Positions 7,396 to 12,963 of a stretch of 12,963 nucleotides of DNA are shown in pieces. The stretch's first letter is position 1. The number at the start of each line of letters is the position of its first letter. The notes under the pieces were generated by a model that did no database searches, was not told the origin of the DNA, and saw nothing but the letters and a program-made list of their open reading frames with translations. Source of the DNA: JAFGBN01 sp964394145 (GTDB lineage Bacteria; Chloroflexota; Dehalococcoidia; GIF9; AB-539-J10). Location of the stretch: contig CAYMVL010000040.1 of NCBI GenBank assembly GCA_964394145.1, positions 1-12,963 of the forward strand. Direction: 5' to 3'. The position numbers and the translations under genes were made by a program.

Positions 7396-7554
7396 AGGCC
7401 GCCGCGGTATCCACTACACTGTCCTAAGGCGTACATGCTCATTGATGGCGAGGAATCGGTGTTATAGGGTAAACACGATGGGGAAGTGTTGTCCTTCGGG
7501 CATTGCAGGCCATACGGATAGAGGGACTTCGATGGCATTAGAGCTGATATGCCC

Positions 7555-8061
7555 TTATCTCCGTTTGTTATAGCTGCTGCCCCGCAGCCTGTCCCTCAAC
7601 GCTCTTAGATTAATAACGTCCTCCTTGTTATATTGAAGCAGTGTAGCTAGAGCGTTCTGGTCTCCATAATCCCTGTATCTCCACCACAGCAGTACCGCGT
7701 CCCAGCCTGTAATCCCTTTAAGCTGCCGGGGAATGCCAAGCTGTTGCTCCACCGACTTAAAACCGCCCTTGAGGTTGTAGCGCCAGCAGTCATACATCAG
7801 GTCATGGTGCTCAGCTAAAGCCTCAAGGTCTATTCCCAGTGAGTCATGAATAAAGGGCAGGTCAAACCGCCTGCCGTTATAGGTATAGATGGTCCGCACG
7901 CCGTCAATAGCTTCAAGCAACCTGTCCGCCCTTGCATCGCTGCCCACCAGTTGCACCAGGCGGCTGTCCCTCCCGTTGACCAGGTAAATGCCGACAACGG
8001 TAATATCGGCATACTGGAAGGACAGGCCGGTGGTCTCGATATCAAGATAGGCATCAATCAT
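7555..8061 (-). CDS. Stand-alone RNase H-fold 3'-5' exonuclease domain protein (DEDDy type)
   Basis: A 168-residue protein consisting only of an exonuclease domain of the RNase_H_2/YprB-like group. Exo I is YLDIETTGLS (D7, E9), Exo II is YNGRRFDLPF (61-70, D67) and Exo III is QYNKEDVINL (Y144, D148), which keeps the YxxxD spacing of DEDDy nucleases. HDL at 86-88 follows Exo II as in this group. These residues would bind two metal ions and cleave DNA or RNA from the 3' end; the real substrate is not predictable. Related domains are often fused to helicases or TPR modules, and here nothing is attached. The ATG at 8061 has no good ribosome binding site, but a promoter lies 27 nt upstream, giving a very short leader. 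Confidence 0.88.
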   Translation of the reverse strand: MIDAYLDIETTGLSFQYADITVVGIYLVNGRDSRLVQLVGSDARADRLLEAIDGVRTIYTYNGRRFDLPFIHDSLGIDLEALAEHHDLMYDCWRYNLKGGFKSVEQQLGIPRQLKGITGWDAVLLWWRYRDYGDQNALATLLQYNKEDVINLRALRDRLRGSSYNKRR

Positions 8062-8087
8062 AGTACTAAGACAGATAGAATAACCTT

Positions 8088-8116
8088 ATTATAAGCTCAT
8101 GCATCTCATATCCCAA
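8088..8116 (-). promoter_or_regulatory. Candidate promoter of the exonuclease gene
   Basis: On the minus strand TTGGGA (8116-8111; 4 of 6) is followed after 17 nt by a perfect TATAAT (8093-8088). Transcription would start about 20 nt before the ATG at 8061. It separates this gene from the WYL regulator gene 144 nt upstream on the same strand. Confidence 0.5.
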
Positions 8117-8205
8117 TATCCTGTCTCCCTGCAACACCACGCTTCATACTTCCCGCCTCTCCCCCTTTTATCTCATAATCCCGTGACACCCGTATGTCAA
8201 AATCG

Positions 8206-9174
8206 CTACCTTTTCTGATAAATTTTAACCATCTTCTCCGCTGTCTCTAGCAGCTCCTTTCGCAGCCCGGCCGGCTCCAGTACCTCCACCTTCTGTCCCC
8301 ACCCCAGAATCCAGGTGATCAGCTCGTAGGTATCGAAGACCTTAAGCGTCATAATTACCGAGCCATCCGCTTGCCTCGCCAATTTCTGTGAGGGATGCCA
8401 GATGGTCTCCTCTATCAGCCGGGCGATTCCCGGGCTAAACTTCAGCCTGACGGTCTGCTCCTCCCCTTCCACTACAATTCCCCAGGCGCCGCTGAAGTAC
8501 CTGTTGGCATCGAAGTCCTGCGGAATAGTGTAGCTCTCATCGGTAAGCTCTATTGCTTCGATACGCTCTATCTTGAAGATTCGTAGTTCCCGGGCGAGGT
8601 GGCAGAAGGCGACGACATAGCTGGAGCGACCCGGTGCCGCCGGCTCAATAAAGTATGGCTCGATGATGCGCCCGGTGGCTTTGGCAGAGGGCAGGGACCA
8701 GTAGCTTATCTTCACACGGCGCCGGGAAGTCCATGCCTCGGCTAGCTTCGTCATGACCCGCGTGTGCCTCTCATCCTTTGGTAGCTTCTGCATCCAGTCA
8801 ACGGTCTTCTGCACCTGCTCTGCCAGCGGCTGTGGCAAGATAGAGCCAAGCTTGCTGAAAGTGGCATCTGTATTCGGGTCATAACGCTTATTGTATCCCA
8901 GCATCAATCTTACGGAGAGGAAAACGTTCAGGGCTTCAGGCACGGTAAAACGTACAGGTGGCAGCGCCCGTTTTACATCAAGCTTCCAGCGCTTGCCATC
9001 GGAAAAAACGGGCACTTTGAGGTCTTCTTCCAGTACTCTGATATCCCGGTATATTGTCCTGACGTTTACCTCGAATCTATCTGCCAACTCCTTAATGGTA
9101 TAGCCGTGTGGATTGTTATGGAGAAGAACCCACATTTTAATCAAACGCTCGGTTTTCTTCAGCTGGCCATCCAT
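8206..9174 (-). CDS. HTH and WYL-domain transcriptional regulator
   Basis: A 322-residue DNA-binding regulator of standard length for the family. Residues 5-65 form an HTH_11/DeoR-like winged helix (TIKELADRFEVNVRTIYRDIRVLEEDL, 26-52). The WYL domain spans about 137-212 (VKISYWSL, GRIIEPYFIEP, YVVAFCHLARELRIFKIERI), and a WCX-type C-terminal extension about 238-318. The name-giving W-Y-L triplet reads S-Y-V (185-187) here, while the downstream Arg and RIFKIERI positions are kept. WYL domains sense ligands, probably nucleotides or nucleic acids, and such regulators often control defence or DNA-damage genes. It is divergent from the lipoprotein/AAA+ cluster and probably regulates both that cluster and itself. 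The ATG at 9174 has GGGGAGG about 5 nt upstream. Confidence 0.94.
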   Translation of the reverse strand: MDGQLKKTERLIKMWVLLHNNPHGYTIKELADRFEVNVRTIYRDIRVLEEDLKVPVFSDGKRWKLDVKRALPPVRFTVPEALNVFLSVRLMLGYNKRYDPNTDATFSKLGSILPQPLAEQVQKTVDWMQKLPKDERHTRVMTKLAEAWTSRRRVKISYWSLPSAKATGRIIEPYFIEPAAPGRSSYVVAFCHLARELRIFKIERIEAIELTDESYTIPQDFDANRYFSGAWGIVVEGEEQTVRLKFSPGIARLIEETIWHPSQKLARQADGSVIMTLKVFDTYELITWILGWGQKVEVLEPAGLRKELLETAEKMVKIYQKR

Positions 9175-9195
9175 GCGTTCCTCCCCAACAATGCT

Positions 9196-9219
9196 CCCGG
9201 CTGCATTATAGCACCCGGG
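9196..9219. promoter_or_regulatory. Candidate autoregulatory operator around the regulator's -10 box
   Basis: CCCGG (9196-9200) and CCGGG (9215-9219) form an inverted repeat whose 14-nt spacer holds the regulator's -10 hexamer almost exactly at its centre. A second pair of arms, CAACA (9186-9190) and TGTTG (9224-9228), is nearly concentric. A dimer bound here would cover the promoter. The operator role is an inference. Confidence 0.35.
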
Positions 9220-9232
9220 CTAATGTTGTCAA
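9205..9232 (-). promoter_or_regulatory. Consensus promoter of the WYL regulator gene
   Basis: On the minus strand a perfect TTGACA (9232-9227) is followed by a 16-nt spacer ending in TGC and a perfect TATAAT (9210-9205), giving both a -35 and an extended -10. The start is expected near 9198, with a leader of about 24 nt. Such a strong promoter usually needs repression. Confidence 0.8.
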
Positions 9233-9276
9233 GGAAAATTATCATGCTGTATGTAAAAATGCCCAAAATTGCCAGG

Positions 9277-9297
9277 AATTGCGACAAAATTACGACA
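9277..9297. promoter_or_regulatory. Tandem AATTNCGACA repeats, candidate operator
   Basis: AATTGCGACA (9277-9286) and AATTACGACA (9288-9297) are direct repeats with an 11-nt period. A weaker third copy beginning AATTGC lies 10 nt earlier (9267). The spacing places all copies on one face of the helix. Relative to the candidate extended -10 for the lipoprotein gene they cover about -55 to -35, where an activator would sit. The divergent WYL regulator is the likeliest binder (inference). Confidence 0.5.
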
Positions 9298-9316
9298 TAC
9301 CGTTGTCAAGAGCATC

Positions 9317-9325
9317 TGTTAGACT
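9317..9325 (+). promoter_or_regulatory. Candidate extended -10 promoter of the lipoprotein/AAA+ cluster
   Basis: TGTTAGACT reads as TGn plus a hexamer matching TATAAT at 4 of 6 positions. There is no proper -35, which would suit activator dependence. Transcription would start near 9332, about 33 nt before the ATG at 9365. Confidence 0.35.
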
Positions 9326-9364
9326 GAAGGCGTGAAAATAGGTAAGAAGGAGGTGCAGGTTGCA

Positions 9365-10159
9365 ATGAAGAGAATAATGACAATCGCCAGCCTGATCATG
9401 GTCGGGCTACTGATATTCACCGGTTGCTCCAGGGCACAGGCCATGCCGCAGGACCTGGCCGCGACAACGCAGAAGATCGTGAATGAGGTGAAAGAGCAGG
9501 ACAACTCCGTGTTCGAGGAGATACAGGATAACATCGACATGGTAAACAAGCTCAGGAATGATATTGAGACCAGCAAGGAAGGCGATAAACAAAAGTTGTT
9601 GAACAAGGTGATCAATGAGCTTGAAAAGGTCACCAGGTCCTACGAGGACCTCGCCGGAAGGAGAGAGGAAGTAAGGAAGATCCTGCTGAAAAAGGTAAGC
9701 GCCATAGAAGAGCTTCAGGATAGAGTGCAGTCGGAGACGACCAGGCTGAACAAACTGCGGGATAGCTACTCGGCCATGCTGAAAACATTCAACGACCCGA
9801 ATCCGGAAGTCGTGAGAACCAGAAAGGCAGCGCTGAACCAGGCTATCAAGTACATCGACATGCAGCTGCAATTATGGAACGAGTTCTACAACACGGAGCA
9901 GGAAATCAGAGATGAGACAGCAGCGGTGCAGCAGAGGATTGACAGCTTTCTCAGTATCATAGAGAGCTCCGCCCTATTATTCCGGGAAGGGCTGAATCTA
10001 CTCAAGCTACAAAGGGATATCAACGACGCACTTTCTTTATTCACGCAGGATATGCCCAGGATGGAGCAGCTATCACGTGAGATGGAGCAGTCCTGGAGCC
10101 ATCTGGACCTGCTCGTTAACACTTTAACCTCTATGAGCATCGACCTAAGTCAAAACTAA
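9365..10159 (+). CDS. Coiled-coil lipoprotein of unknown family
   Basis: A 264-residue protein with a lipoprotein signal: MKRIM, a hydrophobic stretch, and lipobox FTGC with Cys21. The mature part is almost wholly helical and charged, with heptad-like stretches at about 32-140 (VNKLRNDIETSKEGDKQKLL, RREEVRKILLKKVSAIEEL) and about 150-255 after the break FNDPNPE (142-148). It is probably anchored on the outer face of the membrane as a helical-bundle spacer or adaptor. I do not recognise the family. ATG 9365 is preferred over an in-frame GTG at 9332 because AAGGAGGT (9347-9354) precedes it and the signal peptide then starts normally. The gene is first in the plus-strand cluster; the next start codon is 11 nt beyond its stop. 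Confidence 0.85.
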   Translation: MKRIMTIASLIMVGLLIFTGCSRAQAMPQDLAATTQKIVNEVKEQDNSVFEEIQDNIDMVNKLRNDIETSKEGDKQKLLNKVINELEKVTRSYEDLAGRREEVRKILLKKVSAIEELQDRVQSETTRLNKLRDSYSAMLKTFNDPNPEVVRTRKAALNQAIKYIDMQLQLWNEFYNTEQEIRDETAAVQQRIDSFLSIIESSALLFREGLNLLKLQRDINDALSLFTQDMPRMEQLSREMEQSWSHLDLLVNTLTSMSIDLSQN

Positions 10160-10170
10160 TGGGAGCAGGA

Positions 10171-11613
10171 ATGGAAGCAGAAGAACAACTTATTGAACTG
10201 ATGGGAAACTCAGATGAGGAGACAGCGATCGGGACCTTAGAGCGCCGTGCCCGCCGCCACGAGCGGCTGGCGAGCAAGAACAAGACAGCTATTGACCGCT
10301 TCCTCGGCAAGAAGGCGCACGCCTACGAGGTCGGTATCGTGCCGCGCTACTATGGCGAACTGCTTGCCTGGGCGCTGCAGCGCTATATGGAAAAGGAGGG
10401 CTGGCAGCTAGTCCAAACCCTTGGTTATCACGGCCGGGAGCCCGTATACATAGATGTTGACATTGGTTGTAAACAGAGGGAAAACCTGCTCAGGGACGGC
10501 CAGCTACTGGTGCAAAGAGGAGAAGACCGCTTTATCGTGACCGTGGATATAAACCTGATCTGGCGCAACTCAATCCTGGTAGAAGGCGCAGCGTCAAAGG
10601 GAAAGCAGGCCAGCTCATTCGTCGCCGGCGTGATCACACTCATGAAAGAGCAAAACTTCTATCGTGGCAAGAAGATCGAGTTTGCAGACAGGCTGCGCTT
10701 CCTCGACCTCGGCAGCAGGAAATGGGACAGCATAATCCTGGATGCGGACATCAAGCGCGAAATCAGGGCGAACACGGTGGGGTTCTTGAGCAAGACGGAG
10801 CTGTGGTCCGGACTCGGCATACCGGCCAAGAGGGGAATCCTGCTGGCGGGTGATCCGGGTACGGGTAAGACTATCATTTGTAAAGCCCTCATGGCGGAAG
10901 CCGAAGGCATAACCTGCATTACCGCCAGCGCCCACGGCTTGAGCGATGCCGACTATATCACCGAGCTTTACGGGCTGGCGCAGGACCTGACTCCATGCCT
11001 GGTCTTCATTGAAGACATCGACCTCATCGGGCAGGACCGCGAACAGTCCGGCTACCATAACGCGCCAGCCCTATTCTCCCTGCTCGCCGATCTGGATGGC
11101 ATCGAGGAGAAGAGCGAAATCGTCACCGTCGCGACCACCAACTGCCTCGAGACACTGGACAGGGCACTCACGCAGCGTCCCGCCCGCTTCGACCGCGTAA
11201 TAAAGCTGACCAAGCCCAGCCCGGAACAGCGCAGAGAGCTCATCAACCGCCTGTGCGAGCGCATCTCCTTAGAAGAACCGGCCAGGGATTATATTGTCCG
11301 TCACTCCGAAGGATACACACCGGCACAACTCCAGGAAATCATCTTCAGCCTGGCTATTGAGTATGGCAAGCCGCTTCATAACGGCGAGCCTCTGCCTGTC
11401 ACCACCGGTACGATCGACCGGGTCATGTCCAGGATCAACGGTAAGAACAAAGGAGGGCTTGGATACCGTCTCTGCCACGACGGATATAAGCCTGCCTCGC
11501 TGCTGAGCCTGAACCAGGCAAGCAAAAACAGGATTGAAGAAGAGGGAGCCCGCGATGGTCACAACCGGAATTCCGGTACTCATTGTAAGGGGATCGTTTT
11601 TCCCCGTAAATAG
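10171..11613 (+). CDS. AAA+ ATPase (PGTGKT / RPxRFDR type) with unrecognised N-terminal domain
   Basis: A 480-residue protein. Residues 1-185 are an unrecognised domain with a basic helical start (ERRARRHERLASKNK) and a strand-rich middle (HGREPVYIDVDIGC, RFIVTVDINL). A classical AAA module follows: GILLAGDPGTGKT (222-234, Walker A K233), LVFIEDIDL (277-285, Walker B E281-D282), TTN (322-324, sensor 1), QRPARFDR (335-342, with Arg fingers R336 and R339) and GYTPAQLQEI (381-390, sensor 2). This resembles the FtsH/Cdc48/BCS1 group, so an unfoldase or remodelling role is likely; no protease zinc motif (HExxH) or membrane helix is present. The C-terminal 50 residues are low in order and basic. 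ATG 10171 has GGGAG at 5-nt spacing. An ATG at 10159 overlapping the lipoprotein stop (TAATG) is the alternative start. Confidence 0.92.
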   Translation: MEAEEQLIELMGNSDEETAIGTLERRARRHERLASKNKTAIDRFLGKKAHAYEVGIVPRYYGELLAWALQRYMEKEGWQLVQTLGYHGREPVYIDVDIGCKQRENLLRDGQLLVQRGEDRFIVTVDINLIWRNSILVEGAASKGKQASSFVAGVITLMKEQNFYRGKKIEFADRLRFLDLGSRKWDSIILDADIKREIRANTVGFLSKTELWSGLGIPAKRGILLAGDPGTGKTIICKALMAEAEGITCITASAHGLSDADYITELYGLAQDLTPCLVFIEDIDLIGQDREQSGYHNAPALFSLLADLDGIEEKSEIVTVATTNCLETLDRALTQRPARFDRVIKLTKPSPEQRRELINRLCERISLEEPARDYIVRHSEGYTPAQLQEIIFSLAIEYGKPLHNGEPLPVTTGTIDRVMSRINGKNKGGLGYRLCHDGYKPASLLSLNQASKNRIEEEGARDGHNRNSGTHCKGIVFPRK

Positions 11614-11706
11614 TGGCAGGAATAGAGGAGGCTGAGCAGCAGGAAAGATTTGGTTCGCGTTACATTGAGGGTAATCCCATTATGTGCGCGAGAGAAAGGA
11701 GTCACA

Positions 11707-12174
11707 ATGGAATACAAGAATGTCCTATTTGTCTGCAGCGGGAACACATGTCGGAGCCCTATGGCGCAGGCCATATTTCAGGACATGGTTAGCACAGACC
11801 CGGAGCTGAAGCGAAGCGGAGTCCGCGCCTGGAGTGCCGGCATCTATGTCTCTGGGGACCGGGAAGCCTACTCCGACGCAATCGAGGTGATGGGTGAGAA
11901 GGGCCTGGACATAAGACGGCACAGGCCGGGGCAGATCGGTCCGGGTCTGGTGGATTGGGCTGACCTTATTCTGGTCATGGAACACACGCACAAAGAGTAC
12001 ATACTGGAGCATTTTACGGGTTCAAGAGCCAGGGTTCAGCTGCTGACAGAGTTTGTCGGTGAAGAAGGGGAGATCGGCGACCCGTTTGGCGGTGGTATTG
12101 AGGCTTACCGGGAGTGCAGGGACCGGCTGACCGGTTTGATAGCTGCGGTAGCGAAGAAGATTAAGACAGGATAG
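11707..12174 (+). CDS. Low-molecular-weight protein tyrosine phosphatase family protein
   Basis: A 155-residue protein of typical length. The P-loop CSGNTCRS (10-17) near the N-terminus has nucleophile C10 and R16 (CX5R). The general-acid motif DPFGG (125-129) and W84-ADLILVME (84-92) are in the usual places. The family includes tyrosine phosphatases, arginine phosphatases and arsenate reductases. C15 follows the arginine-phosphatase/arsenate-reductase style P-loop GNTCRSPM, so McsB-type phosphoarginine is a possible substrate; this is uncertain. ATG 11707 has AAAGGAG at 5-nt spacing. An upstream in-frame GTG (11650) would add a tail without homology and is rejected. It lies 93 nt after the AAA+ gene, and its stop codon is part of the next gene's SD. 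Confidence 0.95.
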   Translation: MEYKNVLFVCSGNTCRSPMAQAIFQDMVSTDPELKRSGVRAWSAGIYVSGDREAYSDAIEVMGEKGLDIRRHRPGQIGPGLVDWADLILVMEHTHKEYILEHFTGSRARVQLLTEFVGEEGEIGDPFGGGIEAYRECRDRLTGLIAAVAKKIKTG

Positions 12175-12184
12175 GAGGGACCTG

Positions 12185-12963
12185 ATGACCAGAGAGATAA
12201 GGCGGACCGGTGAAGAAGACAGAGGAGGCCGCCATGCGCAAGCATTATTCAACAGGAGCGTTGTTGCCGCTGAAACGGGGAGTCTCCGGGAGGAAATCGC
12301 CATCTGCGACAAGATATTGCAGCTATACGGTCGGGAGAGAAAGGCCGGGTTTCGCATACTGGCAGCAAACGCGATGCTTAATAAGGGCATGGCACTGAAG
12401 CAGATGGGCTTGAAAGGTCAGGCGGGTGCCGTATTCGATGAGCTAGAGAAACGGTTTGGAAAGACAAAGAATCCCGCGATAAGAGAGATAGTAGAAAGAG
12501 CCAGCCTGGCCAGTGTATTCCCCGATACCTTGAGGGAGTTCGGAAGAATGACACGGGCTGTTCACGCAAAAGAAGAACAAAAGGACCTGTTAGAGGGCAC
12601 AACGTATGAGGCATGGGAAAAGAGCTTTCGGGCTGCTGCCGGTGCTGACAACTACGCGCTATTTCGTGACCACCTGTACAGGCTTGCCTTGCCGGAGAAA
12701 CCAAAGCTGATGCTGGAAGGCACCGTTCTTGCGATACGGGCTACGCTGGCGTATACCATCATGGAAGGAAGGGTTATACCATTGGACCGTTTCCTCGAAA
12801 TGCAGCAGTATAATCCCGCCGATGCCCCGGATGCCCGCTACGTCTTCACCTTTGACCTTTGCGGGAAGGCCTTTCCAAGGGTTCTTGCGGATGAGCAATT
12901 GATTCTACCGGACCTGGCTGACCTGTACGGTCATCCCTGGGATCCGTACAAATTGGTGGGATA
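12185..12963 (+). CDS. TPR-like helical protein of unknown function (partial, 3' end outside window)
   Basis: The open frame runs 259 codons to the window edge without a stop. Residues about 18-93 look like one or two TPR-type helical hairpins (ALFNRSVVAAETGSLREEIA, AANAMLNKGMALKQMGLKGQA). The rest is mainly helical (EAWEKSFRAAAG, YALFRDHLYRLAL), ending in a Pro/Asp-rich part (NPADAPDARYVFTFDL, LADLYGHPWDPYK) that I do not recognise. There is no signal peptide. The ATG at 12185 has AGGAGG (12173-12178) at 6-nt spacing, and that SD overlaps the phosphatase TAG stop, so the two are surely co-translated. TPR modules bind partner proteins, so it may link the phosphatase or AAA+ protein to a target (inference). 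Confidence 0.85.
   Translation, partial: MTREIRRTGEEDRGGRHAQALFNRSVVAAETGSLREEIAICDKILQLYGRERKAGFRILAANAMLNKGMALKQMGLKGQAGAVFDELEKRFGKTKNPAIREIVERASLASVFPDTLREFGRMTRAVHAKEEQKDLLEGTTYEAWEKSFRAAAGADNYALFRDHLYRLALPEKPKLMLEGTVLAIRATLAYTIMEGRVIPLDRFLEMQQYNPADAPDARYVFTFDLCGKAFPRVLADEQLILPDLADLYGHPWDPYKLVG

Larger units (their letters stand above)
6988..7554. other. 567-nt stretch without a supportable gene
   Basis: No open frame here has both a plausible ribosome binding site and protein-like composition; the longest are 66-74 codons and look random. No tRNA or known RNA fold is apparent. It holds two long inverted repeats (listed separately). It could be the leader region of the amidohydrolase gene, a small RNA locus, or remains of a lost gene; nothing decides between these. 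Confidence 0.5.

Noticed and set aside
7035..7573. Three short open frames (66-74 codons) in the gene-less stretch
   Set aside because: Their composition is random-looking and they lack ribosome binding sites or promoters. One extends into the antisense of the exonuclease gene.
9332..9364. GTG start 33 nt upstream of the lipoprotein ATG
   Set aside because: It would put the SD inside the gene and add a charged stretch before the signal peptide, and it sits at the predicted transcript start.
9407..9871. 154-codon minus-strand frame
   Set aside because: It is the mirror of the coiled-coil lipoprotein gene; the plus frame has a lipobox, an SD and operon context.
10615..11058. 147-codon minus-strand frame
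   Set aside because: It lies opposite the AAA+ core, whose Walker motifs prove the plus frame. It has no initiation signals.
11587..11606. GGGGA / TCCCC hairpin at the AAA+ gene end as a terminator
   Set aside because: The stem is only five pairs, it lies inside the coding frame, and the T-run is in the loop rather than after the stem.
11555..11635. 26-codon frame (starting MVTTGIPVLIV) overlapping the AAA+ 3' end, with an AGAGGGAG before it
   Set aside because: It is too short to support as a gene, has no family match, and lies within an established frame. A remnant or frameshift tail is possible but not shown.
11650..11706. Upstream GTG start for the phosphatase
   Set aside because: The 19 extra residues match nothing in the family, and ATG 11707 has AAAGGAG at proper spacing.

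Overview
The window is bacterial chromosome with compact genes, strong Shine-Dalgarno (SD) sites, sigma-70-type promoters and lipobox lipoprotein signals. There is no rRNA, tRNA, CRISPR array or insertion sequence. The mix of genes (serpin-like lipoprotein, MoxR/DUF58/DUF4129 cluster, amidohydrolase-2 protein, WYL regulator) would fit an environmental Chloroflexota such as a Dehalococcoidia relative. That assignment is an inference from gene content only and is weak.

Region 1 (1-5378, minus strand): the 5' part of a serpin lipoprotein gene runs off the left edge. Next come a small four-helix membrane protein and a tightly overlapping operon of MoxR-family AAA+ ATPase, DUF58 protein and DUF4129 membrane protein. 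The operon resembles the widespread MoxR/DUF58/transglutaminase clusters, but its third protein has no transglutaminase core. It starts from a promoter at 5471-5499 that shares its -10 core with a promoter for a small orphan gene on the other strand (5540-5860).

Region 2 (5861-8205): a convergent junction rich in inverted repeats, then an amidohydrolase-2 family protein with an altered metal-binding HxH motif, then about 570 bases with no supportable gene, then a stand-alone DEDDy-type RNase H-fold exonuclease. Both genes are on the minus strand.

Region 3 (8206-12963): a WYL-domain regulator (minus) has a near-perfect promoter and is divergent from a plus-strand cluster. That cluster encodes a coiled-coil lipoprotein, an AAA+ ATPase of the PGTGKT/RPxRFDR type with an unrecognised N-terminal region, a low-molecular-weight protein tyrosine phosphatase, and a TPR-like protein that runs off the right edge. 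The shared intergenic region carries helically phased AATTNCGACA repeats and an inverted repeat around the regulator's -10 box. This regulator plus four-gene cluster is the best candidate for an undescribed functional unit. Its function cannot be read from the sequence.
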